From assembly GCA_951217055.1 (NCBI GenBank), contig OX578284.1, positions 46,041,677 to 46,105,676 on the forward strand: 64,000 bases of DNA, read 5' to 3'. Below are positions 1 to 11,894 of this stretch, piece after piece (the stretch's first letter is position 1; the number at the start of each line of letters is the position of its first letter). Under the pieces are notes generated by a model. It was not told the DNA's origin, made no database searches, and saw only the letters and a program-made list of their open reading frames with translations. The stretch comes from Gerris lacustris (lineage: Eukaryota; Arthropoda; Insecta; Hemiptera; Gerridae). A program made the position numbers and the translations under genes.

Positions 1-889
1 CTCCATGATAACCATATATCCATATTCAAAACCAGATAGATTCTCTTAGCAGACAGATAGTCCCCAATCTCGACAGAAAATAGAAGGCAGAGTAGAATCT
101 TACGCATTTATTTAACGTATACATGCTCCTTGCGTATGACTTCACACAGTACAGTCAAATCAACAATTTGAACCAATTGAAACTTCATTAGAAGAAGAGT
201 CACCTATGCAGTTTAAAACTAGTAAAATCAGAGACTGTAAAACAAAAACGTAAAGTAGCTTAAAGCTAGTTACCAGCGTATGACAGAGTCTCCCAGACTG
301 GATACTAAGATATTCCTTAACACTAGATGGACTGGGACTGAATAAAGCAAAAGGAAGACTCTGGGAGTGTTGGAGAAAAAATAAATGGATACTGTTTTAT
401 CTACAATCATAGCGTAATTGAATTGAAAAAGGATTTACTGTATGTAAGCTAAAAGTAATAGCTAAACACTACCGCCACTAATTTTAATTTCATAACCAAA
501 ATATTCATAGTCTTGTTCCATTTTTAAAACTTGGATAAATAAATGATAGATAAGACAAAAAAAAATAATTTGACTTACAAGAACACAAGGGTTTAAATCT
601 TCATGGGTACTACTCTTGTGACGATGATATTCAGTCATATTAAAAGTGAAAAAGTCGGTGTCTTTATCAAAAGAAAAACTATTTAAAATACTAGAAAATT
701 AAAAAATAATATCAAATATACTTAATTTTTAACATATTTTTTCCAAACTTCAAAATATTTATCAAAATCATATGGTGATAGTAAATTGTTGAAAAAAGAG
801 GGGGGAACATATTAGAGAAAAAAAAAACTAGATAAAGATTTAAAAAGTTTATAAAAGTAATTACGACTGTTGGTACAACTGCGATATTG
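1..889. other. AT-rich non-coding stretch, nothing recognised
   Basis: No open reading frame with protein-like composition, no tandem array and no member of the repeat families named elsewhere in this window was seen on either strand. Short runs of A and T dominate. Confidence 0.5.
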
Positions 890-1145
890 AACTGTTTTTT
901 GACCAACCAGAAAGCGGCATTGTCCAAGCGTATCCTCGAAGCTCAAACTCCAATATCCATCTTGCTCTAGCTGAGTCTTGTTTGTGCCGCGAACCGCGTT
1001 TTATTTGCCCAACCTTCAACTTTTATTTTGCCGCCTGTTTTTCCCCATTAGATTTTTCTATCAGTGATATTTTTTTTTCTCCTGTGATTATTGTGCTTTT
1101 CATCTGTGATTCTAACAATTTTCAAATGATATCTCGGGGAGTGTT
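890..1145 (+). promoter_or_regulatory. candidate promoter / 5' UTR ahead of a possible first exon
   Basis: This stretch has more G, C and CpG (for example GTGCCGCGAACCGCG near 985) than the surrounding DNA. It leads directly into an ATG-initiated open frame with a splice donor. That is the pattern expected of a transcription start region and 5' UTR. No TATA box or defined factor site could be assigned. This is an inference from composition and context. Confidence 0.3.
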
Positions 1146-1243
1146 ATGGGATCTGAGTACCCGAGACAAGGAGATAGGAGGCTTACTGTGCCTGTGAGGC
1201 AATTTCCCGGCTTCGCCAGGACCCAACAAAGGAGATCTTTTAG
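1146..1243 (+). CDS. candidate first coding exon (32 codons plus 2 bases) of the gene ending at 39546
   Basis: The frame opens with ATG at 1146 and encodes a basic, Arg/Gln-rich peptide beginning MGSEYPRQGDRRL and ending QQRRSF. It stops at a consensus donor, AG|GTACTT (GT at 1244-1245). The exon ends two bases into a codon. The acceptor at 38422 supplies exactly one base, so joining the two gives an open frame reading ...RRSF-S-STSAGSAPN. Basic Ser/Thr-rich character continues across the junction. The phase match alone has a one-in-three chance of being accidental, and the implied intron is about 37 kb. The alternative is a fortuitous GC-rich open frame or the first exon of something else. 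Transcript evidence would decide. Confidence 0.35.
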
Positions 1244-1379
1244 GTACTTTTTTACTATCCTTTGTTGCTATTTTACTCTTACAATAGTTATGAAATCTTA
1301 TTTTATATTTAATGTCTTGTTTTTAAACGTAAATACATTTTTAAAATTTGATCGATTATTTATATAATAGATGTATTTG

Positions 1380-2990
1380 TTGAGGGGGTTAGACGACCTT
1401 ATCAACACGTTTTAAGGCGCTAAATCTTCTAACATGTCCTTTTTCTAGATAAGCAAGGGACAAAAGTATAAGATAAATTAAGCTATTTTTAAAAATATTC
1501 TTTACTTTAATCTATTTTTTGTATATTGTAAACAATTTTTCTCTATTCAATTTTTTTAAGATTACTGTATATTTTGTTTGATGGCCTTGATTCTCAAGTG
1601 ACAGTGACCCTTTACAAGGTTATGAAATGTTTCAACCTTTCAAGCACTTCTGTTTACGTGTGTTATCTTAATTATTATTTATGGAGTTAATAGTAAAAAT
1701 AGATAACCATTGCATACCTGCTGTAATTTATTAATCAACAGTCTTATAGATTTATGTATGATCTACCATAATAAGACTACATTTTTTTTAGAAATATCGT
1801 TACATAATTTTCTACACAATGTATGTATCTGCAAATCTTTAGTTTAACATAGATACTACGTTACGACGGCGACTTCAATATTTTTCAGTTGAGTTAGTTA
1901 GAGTGTGAAGTCCTATTGTTTTTAGATTTATATGGCAAATTTTAAGTGAAATAATTTGGTGTTACTCAAGGGAGCTCAATTGGGTGTATTAGTTTTGATT
2001 TATGTGAATTCTATATAGTTAATATTTCTTAGGTTTATAACACTTTTAGTGTATATTATGTATCCCTTTTATAAGTCCTAAAGTATTTTAATCTAATAGT
2101 GTATAATTATGTATATAAGTAGACATTTTGTAGATCTTACTCGTCCATTAAATAAAATCTATAAACCTCTGACATATCTAGGTTTTTCTGTAATAATTGG
2201 AACAATAGACCATATGGAGAGCCTAGGCTAACCAAAGGGCTTTCCAATTATACATGTAATGGATGACAGAGTTAGTTGTTCCATTAGCTGTATAAACCTT
2301 ACATTGGTTATCTGGAACTACGTGTTAAAAATGTTGTTGTTAGTTTTTACTTTTATGAGCTATCAAACGCAAAGGAATTATCCTTCTATCACCTCATTTG
2401 CACTTAAATTGTGGCCACATAGAGCTAACTTTGTGCATTATACATCTCTTGAACCGCAGGAGCAACAACAAACCCTAAACTTAGAGGTAACTGATATTAA
2501 CAGGGAAAAATTGTTTAAAACAAGTTATGGATCTGTTGTTATCTCACTGTATCGAGCCCAAAACATAGTTAAAAAGTATTATTTAAATAATAAACATTCT
2601 ATATTAAATAATAAACATACGCTGGCCTAGGCTTTAATTTTATCGAGGGATGCCTCCCCACTGCTTTATAATCTTATATTTAAACCTACTTCCGATGCAA
2701 CAAATTTTAAGTAATTTAAACTAATTTGTCTAATTAGATCACAGAACGCCAAATGTTATAGATAGTTTTTACATTCATATATATGTACTATGTATTTTAT
2801 GCACTATGTACTTAAATGTATGTTATGTTGCACCTTATTAATATGACAATAATTGCTATAATGGACACTTAATACTAGTTGCTCATTAAATTTAAATCTC
2901 TCTTCTATTCTTTAATTATAATTCTTCAAACTCTGTGTGACAGTTTGTGACTGCATGCAAATTCTCTACACATTGAACTGAATATATTTA
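1380..2990. other. non-coding AT-rich stretch
   Basis: No recognised gene or dispersed repeat. An open frame of 123 codons at 2259-2630 has no recognisable motifs. A duplicated ATTAAATAATAAACAT near 2583-2620 is a small local repeat. Confidence 0.4.
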
Positions 2991-2999
2991 CATGCTACT

Positions 3000-3232
3000 C
3001 TCACTTACTCTGTGGACTTTGGCCTCCTCTACAATTCACGTCCATTTAGCATGGCCATCTAATTTTCAGCCTCTTGGGTCCATAATGGCTAAATCCTTCA
3101 TGACTCTGTTTATCCATCTGTTGCAATACTATCCTTCTAGTGCAATCTTGATCTAGTAATCATTACCTCCACCCTGGTCTCACTCATGTGCTGAATGTGA
3201 CCTGGCCACCTCAGTTGCTGTCCTTTTGCAAC
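3000..3232 (-). pseudogene. decayed non-LTR retrotransposon (LINE), C-terminal end
   Basis: Read on the minus strand, the DNA gives QLRWPGHIQHMSETRV and, after a frame change, RWINRVMKDLAIMDP. These match the order and spacing of the tail that follows the reverse transcriptase domain in Jockey/RTE-type LINEs (typical form LRWxGHVxRM...RW.D.V..D). In-frame stops and frame changes show it is a dead relic of about 230 bp. The catalytic part of the reverse transcriptase is absent. Assignment to a particular LINE clade is not possible from so little sequence. Confidence 0.5.
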
Positions 3233-3251
3233 CGTTTGATGTTTTGCTCTT

Positions 3252-3685
3252 TTAAGCCGTCTACACGATCCAAGTTGACTTGGACCAAATCAGTTTTGAC
3301 TTTATTTTGACGCTACTTGGATCGTGTAAACAGGTTATCAAAGTCAACTTGGACATCCAAGTTGAGTTAGACGTTATTTGATCTAAGTAGACTTGGATGG
3401 CGTCAACCATATGATTATGACAAGAAAGCTGTCAAAAATGAGAAAATACGTGAAAAGTTGTGACGGATTTGTTTATAAGAAGGGTATTGACAGCTTTTAT
3501 TTCTTTTAAATTTTTGTTTTTTTTCCTTTGCTTCTAAATGTTTTTTTTGACAAGTTCCCCTACTTGGACCAAGTATACTTGGATTGTGTAAACCTGCATC
3601 AAAATTTCATTTTTACTTTGACTAAGTAGATTTGATCAAAATTACTTGGTCCAAGTCTACTTGGATCGTGTAAACCCACCTTTAA
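3252..3685. mobile_element. MITE-like element flanked by TTAA, with internal CTTGGATCGTGTAAAC repeats
   Basis: Both ends carry TTAA followed by inverted copies of a sequence containing TACACGATCCAAGT. The motif ACTTGGATCGTGTAAAC and variants recur inside in both orientations (about 3320, 3570, 3650), so the element can fold on itself. There is no coding capacity. TTAA flanks fit the target choice of piggyBac-like elements, but no transposase is present to confirm this. A related element lies at 49992-50332. Confidence 0.6.
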
Positions 3686-4187
3686 TAGTGCTTAAGTTCT
3701 AAGTTACTCCAAACTACTACACTATCCCAAACTACTAAACCATTTCCTTCTTGTACAGCTCCAGATATAACTTAACTGTTCTTTCAAATATTCAGGCTAT
3801 TGTTAGGAAACATTTATGCTGCCATTTCAGTTTTAACCTGTATCCAAGGTTTTTTCCATGATTATTAACCAAATTTAGATAATACTCTGAATATGGCTGG
3901 TGTGAATGTGATATGCTCTTTTGATTACCTGAAGAGTTGACAGCCAGGATAATCAAAAATATGTAAAATTAAGTAGGTAATTACACTGTTCTTTAATTGT
4001 AGCATTAATTAATAGTAATTTCATTGACTACTTGACAGTTTTATATAGGTTATCTAGTTTAGCTTTAGAATTTTAATATTTCTAGCTGGTTTTTTTAAAT
4101 ATTTTTAAAATGTACAAATATTTGTTTAGGTCTAACACCTACTCATAGATATAGTAGGCATCTAATACAAGTGTGAGTATACACAAA

Positions 4188-4395
4188 ACCATTAGTATTA
4201 AATATTAGATGTTTTTTTTTATTTTATTTTATACTTATTTAATAATGTTTCATTAGTATTAAATATTAGTTGTTGTTTTTTTAATTTTATAATTGTTTAA
4301 TAATTTTTATTAGTATTAAATTATTAGGTAGTTTTTTTTTTTATTTTATACTTAATAATTTTTCTTTAGTATTAAATATTAGTTTATTCGGTTTT
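4188..4395. repeat. tandem repeat, about four copies of a 55-62 bp unit
   Basis: The core ATTAGTATTAAATATTAG followed by T-rich sequence recurs near 4190, 4252, 4309 and 4364. Copies are imperfect. No function visible. Confidence 0.65.
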
Positions 4396-4847
4396 TTTAT
4401 ACTTATATAATATATTATTCGTACATCGTCGAACTAAATAATAAGGGCATAAAAAAAACGTAATTATAGTTTGATTTTTTTTTTATATAAATTTACTGTT
4501 TCATTCTCCTAGTTAATAAATTTTAGTGTGTCGCGATGGAAACGTAATATTTTTGAATAATTTATCCATGAATCAAATGAAGAATGAAGGGTAAACAAAA
4601 CATTTACATACTAACCAATTCTGTTTACTTTTAGGAAGTGTGAATATCTGAGATTTAATCAAATAGCTGTTTTAAATTATGTTTGTTTAATATTTGATAA
4701 ATTCGTATTGAATTAGTGTTTAAAATAACTCTTGGCATTATTATTAAGGTATTTCATCTTTTATAACTTGTGTATGAAAAATAATATTTTTAATTACAAT
4801 TACAAAGTTACTTATATACGTTTTTTAAAAATTATTTTTCTAGATTA

Positions 4848-5195
4848 TGAAACATTTTTACTTTTTCATATAAAGAGAAAGTATTTTTATGATGGCGCGA
4901 AAATTAGATTTTGAGATTTTAATGGATTTACACGTTTTTGTGGTCTCCTGATCCCAGAAAATGTTTTTTTTTTAATAAATCCGTCTTTGCAGACACGTGG
5001 AGCCTAAATTATTTGGCCTATTGTGAAAAAAAACTATTTGGGTGGTCTCCCCCCCCCCCCCCCCCCCAATAAAAAATTCGAAAATGTAGTCCATTTAAAT
5101 ACGAATCCAACGAATTGTTTTCCTGGGAAAATTCTAGTTTCCGGCATATTGATGACGATAAATCTAATTTTGTTGAAAATCATAAACAAAAAGTA
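4848..5195 (+). repeat. family C repeat, degenerate partial copy
   Basis: Starts with the small hairpin CTTTTTCATATAAAGAGAAAG, then GATGGCGCGAAAATTAG, GATTTTGAG and GGATTTACACG as in other family C copies. It continues through the 'gcagac..tggagcctaaa' and 'gtagtccatttaaatacgaatc' modules. A run of 19 C (5049-5067) interrupts it. The right end lacks the pol III B-box-like module found in better copies. Confidence 0.6.
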
Positions 5196-5581
5196 AACAA
5201 CCATCTGAAACACATTTTAAATAATATATTGACTAGGCATCGCGTGACTGCATCATTGAAGTGAGCTTGTTGCTATAAATATTCAATTTTTATAGCAGGA
5301 CACTCACTTCACTTGGATGGTTCTATAGAAGGGTTCCTTAAAGGTGGGTTCACAACACAGTCACAGCTTGCAGATCAACTCGAGTATCCGTCTGTATAAA
5401 TAACAATATATTCATGTTTTAGTCTGAGTTGTCTCAGACCAATTTTTGTTATTAAGACACAGAGGCATGTCCCAAACTTCTTCTAGAATAATTTAAAAAT
5501 CATGAGAGAATGAAAATTTCTGTTGAACAACTTAAAAAAGCTTGGCAACTGGAAATGACAATCTGACGAGTTTCTTCCAAT

Positions 5582-5607
5582 AAAAAAAAAAAAAAAAAAA
5601 AAAAAAA
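5582..5607. repeat. A26 homopolymer
   Basis: A pure run of about 26 A. It could be the tail of a retrotransposed insertion, but no recognisable element body precedes it on the plus strand. Confidence 0.7.
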
Positions 5608-6239
5608 TCATGCTAATCTTATTATATAATATACTTATACATACTAAATATTACCGTGTGAATATATATACCCAATTACCGTGGTGCCGGTATTTATTTT
5701 ACAAAAAACGAATTGAACTAAATACATATAATAAATTAATATATCCGACACCTACGGTAACTACTAATTTTATTTGTTGTGTAAAATGTGTTATTTTATT
5801 CGCTTTATTCTTTATAAATATGTATTACACATATTATTATTCTTGAGTGTGAAGATAAAGGCTAACTAGACTCTTCTGCTAGTAACACTGGGAACCTGAG
5901 AGAACTGGCCCTGATACCGCACAATGTTGATTATAGCTTGGTTAACACAAGGTCATATGTGTAAACAGCAATTCTACAACTATTATATCTAATTCTAACA
6001 TTCCATTGATTTATACTACGATGTTTTGAAATAATATGTACGATACGAATGTATTTAAATATGTTAAATTAACAATTATTTCACCTTACTAAATTAATAG
6101 TTAATTATTATATTTTAATAATAATAAATAGTAATAATAATAATATTTTTTTATATCTTATATTTTTGTGCGTTTGCATGTTGGAGTTAAAGTATTTGAT
6201 ATATATTTTTTAATTTTAATCTATTAAAATACCAATTGA

Positions 6240-6440
6240 ACCATAGATATCGCGTCCCAGGAAAAATATAGTTTTCGAGATAATATCGGAAGGTGTGGGT
6301 TCGATTCCACGCCGGGTAGAATTATTTTTACTCAATCAATTATAAAATTTAACCACGAAAACCCTTATAGAAATATTAAATATGATTAGACAAAGTAATT
6401 GTGTAGTTATATGAATACGTTTTGATCAAGTAGTATCGGA
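6240..6440 (+). repeat. divergent family C 3' module with B-box-like sequence
   Basis: The order 'gtcccaggaaaaat..tagtttt', GGGTTCGATTCCACGCCGGG, then 'ttatttttactcaat' matches the right third of family C. The RNA polymerase III B-box consensus GGTTCGANTCC is intact. Whether the unit is transcribed is unknown. Confidence 0.5.
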
Positions 6441-6540
6441 CAGTTTAAAAAAAAAAAAATTAAATAAAAACCGGCGTAATTTCATTTAACAAAGATTTAT
6501 TTATTTATTTTTTTTTTATTTTTTTTATATAGTTATCACA

Positions 6541-7280
6541 AAGGTTGTTCTAGAAAAAAGGAAATAGTTTAACTTCTCTCTCTCTTTTAAAATAATCTCA
6601 ATTGATTTCTCCAATAAGGATTGATTGTAGAAAGGTAACCATATCCTTGCTGAAAAAAAGAAATAGTTTGTATAGTTTAACTTCTTTCTCATTTAAAAAA
6701 ATCTCGATTGATCCTCTAATAAGGATGGATTGTAGAAAGGTAACCATGTCCTTGTTGAAAAAAGGAAATAGTTTTTATATGTTAACTTCTTTCTCTTTTT
6801 TAAGAGAATCTTGATTGATTCCTCTAATTAAGGATTGATTGTAGAAAGGTAACCATATCCTTTCTGAAAAAAGAAAATAGTTTGTATAGTTTAACTTCTC
6901 TCTTTTAAAATAATTTTGATTGATTCCTCCAATAAGGATTAATTGTAGAAAGGTAACCATATCCTTGTTGAAATATGGAAATAGTTAAACTTCTCTTTCA
7001 TTTAAAATAATTTCGATTGATTCCTCCAATAAGGATTGATTGTAGAAAGGTAACCATAACCTTGTTGAAATAAGGAAATAGTTTGTATAGTTAAACTTCT
7101 ATGTCTTTTAAAATAATTTCGATTGATTCTTCCAATAAGGATTGGTAGTACAAAGGTAACCATAACCTTGTTGAAATAAGGAAATAGTTTGTATAGTTAA
7201 ACTTCTCTGTCTTTTAAAATAATTTCGATTGATTCCTCCAATAAGGATTGATTGTAGAAAGGTAACCATATCCTTGCTTG
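6541..7280. repeat. tandem satellite-like array, about seven copies of a 95-108 bp unit
   Basis: The block GATTGTAGAAAGGTAACCAT recurs at about 6625, 6730, 6840, 6940, 7038, 7142 and 7250. Each block is followed by 'atccttg(c/t)tgaaa..ggaaatagtt' and 'aacttctctctttt'. Copies differ by small indels and substitutions. Open frames reported here on either strand are artefacts of the array. Confidence 0.85.
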
Positions 7281-8059
7281 GCATCATGATGAGTTAAGGT
7301 CAGTGCACTTTGTATCATCTAATATCTCTAGCTCTGTGTAAATCCAAACCTGAAGCTATTAAAGTCAAGAAGTAGAAAATAACAGGGGATTAAGTTGATT
7401 AACTCTCTCTCAGATCCTGAGGTGGAAGATACTTGTGGAATGTTTGCACTTACAGAGTTAACCTGTTGGGCTTTCCAATCAATCGAGTTTCTCATCACAT
7501 ATCTACCCTTTTTCAACTTTTTATACCATTGTATTTGATGAATTTCAATCGAGTCGTTTCTACTTGCTTTTTGTTTAACTAAGGCTTTCTTTCTTTTTCC
7601 TTCAGTTCATGTTTTTTCTTCGACATTCACATTCTGTCACGTTAGATTATTTACATACTCCTAATTTACATTATTAGCCTGTTTCCTCATTCCACGATGT
7701 TAAAGTCGATAGGAGTTAAGTGATTCTTGTCTGTAGATAAGCCTTCGATTCTTGAACCGGTCACTATGTTCTGGAATAAAGTTACAACTTTAAAAAGGTA
7801 TCGTCCGAAATACTTTTGTTCAAGCTTTTACCGAGATTTTGTGGCTAACTTAAAATAAATTAAACTACAAGAGAAAAAAATATTGTTAATTGCCTTACAC
7901 ATACCACGAATAATCGATAACTTTTAGAAAATACCACTAAACTGGTTGGTTTTATTCAGTCACTAAATTAATTTTACAAAATCTCATCAAACATTAACAT
8001 GTCTCAACAAAAATTATATTGAATGTTTAATGAAGAAGTTCAAGAGCTGGTATGTTCAA
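7281..8059. other. non-coding stretch
   Basis: No gene or named repeat recognised. Confidence 0.4.
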
Positions 8060-8660
8060 AAAAAGTATTTTGCTTCCGACCTTCGGGATAAAAACTTAAG
8101 AAAGCATTATGATAATTTTTCATTTTAAAGAACGACATTTTTTTATGTAACGATTTAAAAAAAAAAAAAAATCCTGGGCAGAAATCCGTTTCTGGTCAGG
8201 AATTTATAAGGGAATATTTTTGGTCTCGTGAACATGTTTGCATTCGTCCGTCAACACTTTTGGAAACCACCTTATCTTACAAACTACCCGTCCGATTTTA
8301 ATGAAATTTGGTTAGTAGGTCTAATTTATTCCTTATTGGTCCCGTATTATTTTCAACCTTATGCCCATTGCTTTTACATGCACACACACTTGTTTTTAAT
8401 AGCTACTACCTATATCTTTAAAAGTAATCATCCCATTTTAAGACATTTGAATGTTTTGTTGAAAGTAGCCCACAGATGGTCCCGTATTAATTTCAATTGT
8501 CAAGGAAAAAAAAAATAATATTGCTTAAAAATAATTGTGGCCCCACTGAGAATCGAAACAGGTATAAATCTCATGTTGCCATGCGTTCAATAATAAGACT
8601 CCAGGAAGCTATGTGCCTCACATTACCTATGTCATTTTTTTTGTGTAAAATGTTATAAGT
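8060..8660 (+). repeat. family B repeat copy
   Basis: Shares in order with copies at 14.3, 37.7 and 61.2 kb: 'ttttgcttccga', AAATCCGTTT, 'tttggt.tcgtg', GTCCGTC, 'cttat.ttacaaactac', CCGATTTTAATGAAATTTGG, 'tggtcccgtatta.tttcaacctt' and the ending 'ggaagctatgtgcctca'. No protein is encoded; the 96-codon frame across it is repeat sequence. Confidence 0.7.
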
Positions 8661-9283
8661 GAAAGCTGCGTGCAACAGCGTAATAAAGATATGTACGTCG
8701 TTCGCTAACGTTATCTTATCTGTCTATTACAAGGTATGTCTGAAAAGTAAACTTTTAAGCAGGTTGTTATTTTTAGACGCGAGTTATCGTATTCGTATTT
8801 TACTTCAGGAAATTTTGCGAAATTCTAAGTAAAAATAAATCAAATTCTATTCAAAACATTTTAGTTTTATCACAATAACAGGGTAGATTCAGGGTGGGGC
8901 AGTTCCTAGATTTCCTTTTACAAATTACAATGACCGGAAAAGGGTCCTTATTCGTTATCTAAAGACCTTATCTAGGTGCATAACTTATCAATTTTATAAA
9001 AAGCAAGTAGCGCCTTCTGAATGGCTTTGATATAACCAAGAATTATCAGTCTTTCCCGCCAGAGTAATTAAGTGGCAAGGTAAATGTCTTTCTCGCTCAT
9101 TTTTTTTAAACGTATTTAATATAATTTATGTTTAAGTACCTTTTGTCTTAGGACTTAGGAATAATTATATTAGTTAATTCAAATATTACCTCATGATCTA
9201 GAATAGGCTTCCGCGGATTTTCTTGTTATAAATAATTTGGTTTTTCGGTGAAATCCAAGTCACAAAGAGCCAAAGAGTAACTT

Positions 9284-9915
9284 CAATTAAAAGCAACTAG
9301 TGTACGTTTTGCTACAGTTAATAAATTGAGAGATAACGTTTGTTTTTGTTAAACTATAATTAAAAGCAACTGGTGTATGATTAGATTTTAATGCATAGAG
9401 AAATAAAGCGTTTTTAACTTTAGTTAAAAGTTACTGGTGTATGTTTAGCTACATTTAATGCATAGAGAAATAAAGCGTTTTTAACTTTAGTTAAAAGTTA
9501 CTGGTGTATGTTTAGCTACATTTAATGCATAGAGAAATAAAGCGTTTTTAACTTTAGTTAAAAGTTACTGGTGTATGTTTAGCTACATTTAATGCATAGA
9601 GAAATAAAGTGTGTTTAACTTTAGTTAAAAGTTACTGGTGTATGTTTAGCTACATTTAATGCATAGAGAAATAAAGTGTGTTTAACTTTAGTTAAAAGTT
9701 ACTGGTGTATGTTTAGCTACATTTAATGCATAGAGAAATAAAGTGTGTTTAACTTTAGTTAAAAATTCCTGGTGTACGTTTAGCTACATTTAATGCATAG
9801 AGAAATAAAGTGTGTTTAACTTTAGTTAAAAATTCCTGGTGTACGTTTAGCAACATTTAATACATAGACAAACAACGTTATTTAAAAGCAACTGGTGTAC
9901 GTTTAGTTTAACTTT
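9284..9915. repeat. tandem array, about nine copies of a 67 bp unit
   Basis: The unit carries TTAAAAGTTACTGGTGTATG, 'tttagctacatttaatgcat' and 'agagaaataaagcgttttt'. Exact 67-bp spacing is seen between 9424, 9491, 9558, 9625, 9692, 9759 and 9826. Central copies are nearly identical and outer copies are degenerate, as expected from unequal exchange. Confidence 0.9.
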
Positions 9916-10617
9916 TAACTATGTATGTTGTTGTCCTGAAGCGCCGGAAAAAAAAATCGGCTGAGTCTAGGTGAATGGCCTAAGCTTTGCCTACCTTTGT
10001 TGATGTCTGTCTACCAGCTATACACATTAAAATATTCTGGTTGTTAAATATTCAATCCCATATCTTGTTTTCCCTTGGGTCATTAAAAGTCATAAGCTTT
10101 TGCCTAATGCTATAGGCTCGACTGTATTAACAGTTAAAGATTATAATAGAAATGAAAAGCAAAAGCATTGTATTATTGTTCTCCCCATCTTATTACTCTA
10201 TACTCTCTTCTATTACCTCTTAACTCTTGTTCTACTTGCTTAAATTGTTTGTGTACTTATGTTTTTATGGTTCATTGTTTTGGCAACATTATATTGTTCT
10301 TTTTCTCTCTGTTATATTCGTGGTTAGGTTGATGTAAGATTGTGTTTTATATCTTATTCTCTTTTGAATTATAATTAAAAGATTTTACTTACGTTTAAAT
10401 GCTTTGTACGTTATTTGAAGTATACAAAGGATTTTTTTTTTATTACTGTTAGTTCAACTGTTGGATGTCAAAGGGGAATTGCTCCCAGACTTAGCTCGTT
10501 TTTGAGTGTTAAAAAAACCCAGTTTAAGTTTGTTATGATCCTTTCTAAATATTTACCTGGATGGTATGGATGGACCGATAAAATGCTAGGAATCGTATTT
10601 ATGAAAGAAACTTAAGT

Positions 10618-10960
10618 TGCTTTTAGGTTTCTGTAGGAAGTACGAAAAGAAACCTTTTATAACGGCTCTGTCTGACTGTCTGTCCGTTGGCATGTTTCAA
10701 TTCCTAAACTACTTTAGCTAGGAACATGAAATTCGGCACACAGGTTCATCTCGGCATTTGGAGTTTTCACACTTATTATTTCCTAGACGACTGCCAATAT
10801 GGAGGGTGACTAAAAAAAATCTCCAGTAGGGAAAAAAGTTATGATTTTGAATTAGTTTAGAGGGACTAAAACAGGTCTTTTCATCCCTGAACTCAAAAAG
10901 TAGGGAGAAAAAGTAAAAGTAGGGCGAAAAAGTAAAGTAGGGCAAAAAAGTAAAGATTGC
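10618..10960 (+). repeat. dispersed repeat with GTCTGTCCG / GAAATTCGG modules
   Basis: Contains CTGTCTGACTGTCTGTCCG, 'cctaaactactttagctagg', GAAATTCGGCAC and GCCAATATGGAGGGTGACTA. The last segment reappears near 12450 in a different context. The design resembles families A to C, although the sequence is distinct. No coding capacity. Confidence 0.5.
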
Positions 10961-11147
10961 AACTTAATTATTTTATAAATAGTATAAAATGAATGGCTAA
11001 TGTAATGAAGTTGTTGAAATCAGGTTGGCGGCACTGCGCTTTTTTGACCATGTTTATCTTTGTTTATAACTATTAATTAAGATGAAGTTAGCAACCGTAA
11101 AGTATAGATGTGAGGGAGTTAGTGAGGTACGGTCTAAAGAAAAAACT

Positions 11148-11195
11148 TGTTTACCAACTAGTTTCGTAAAATATATTTACATCATCAGGGTAACA
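11148..11195 (-). ncRNA. hammerhead-ribozyme-like motif of a Penelope-like element
   Basis: On the minus strand the order is: TGTTACC (11195-11189), CTGATGA (11188-11182), a hairpin GTAAA/TTTAC, GAAA (11165-11162), ACTAGT, T (11156) and GGTAAACA (11155-11148). TGTTACC can pair with GGTAAACA with one bulged base (stem I). ACTAGT is self-complementary (very short stem III). CTGATGA and GAAA are the hammerhead core strands. Penelope-like elements are known to carry hammerhead ribozymes with very short stem III. One deviation is that a T sits between CTGATGA and stem II, which the canonical core lacks. It may therefore be inactive or only related. It lies 3' of the GIY-YIG remnant on the same strand. 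Confidence 0.5.
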
Positions 11196-11537
11196 TTTAT
11201 GAACACAATACAAGACTTAAAGAAAGTTCTATGGTAAAGTTTGGAATGTGAATAAGTGAGATTGGAGAAAACAGAGTTTAAGGATTGGATTAGTTAGAGG
11301 AACACAAGGGTGGGGAACAAAATGGAGATGAGAGGATTAACAGTAAGTGATCAGGTAAAGGTTGCAAGTTAAGGTAAGGGTAAAAAGGTGGTGGGTTGCC
11401 TTAACTTAAAAGTATTACAACAAACACTTAAAAACTAAAATAACAAAAATATATATTGCACAGTGGTTAACTATAAATATGACTCTTTTAACATTTAAAG
11501 GCAAGACTAGAAAGGAAAAGAGAGGTGAATATACAAA

Positions 11538-11894
11538 TTAAAAATTAGATATAATGTTATGATAACAGATACTGAGGTTATTGGTGTCAGTTCTAAAATT
11601 AACGGTGTTATTAGTTTTGGATATATAGTACATTTCAAGGACATTTCTTCTATAAAAATTAGGTTCTTGAGCAAGGACTATGGGATTCGAGAAATCAAAC
11701 ATGTGGTTAGTGGAATAGAAGTGATTAGTAAGGGCGGTTGGGTTGGGGCAGTTGGGTTTGAGGCTGTATTCGTGCTGGTATAGACGCTTGTGTAGGTACT
11801 GGGAGGTTTGGCCAATATAGGATGAATCGCATTCAGAACAATTAATTTTGTAAATGACATTGGATTTGTTTGTGAGAGGAGTTGGGTCTTTGAG
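11538..11894 (-). pseudogene. Penelope-like element GIY-YIG endonuclease domain (truncated)
   Basis: The minus-strand frame reads LKDPTPLTNKSNVIYKINC, SECDSSYIGQT, HKRLYQHE, 'ALTNHF', 'FYRRNVLEMYYI' and ends at a stop at 11538. This is the C-terminal GIY-YIG nuclease of Penelope-like retroelements. It has the IYK and YIG motifs, the Cys-x-x-Cys insert before YIG (NCSEC), the RL..HE arginine helix, and the catalytic Glu in LEMYYI. The reverse transcriptase half is missing. The frame upstream of 11894 is just the other arm of an inverted duplication. The domain itself is uninterrupted, which suggests a fairly young insertion. Confidence 0.8.

Noticed and set aside
2259..2630. 123-codon open frame
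   Set aside because: No recognisable motif, no splice or promoter support, and low-complexity end. Could be chance in a 64-kb window.
8228..8518. 96-codon open frame
   Set aside because: Lies wholly in a family B repeat.
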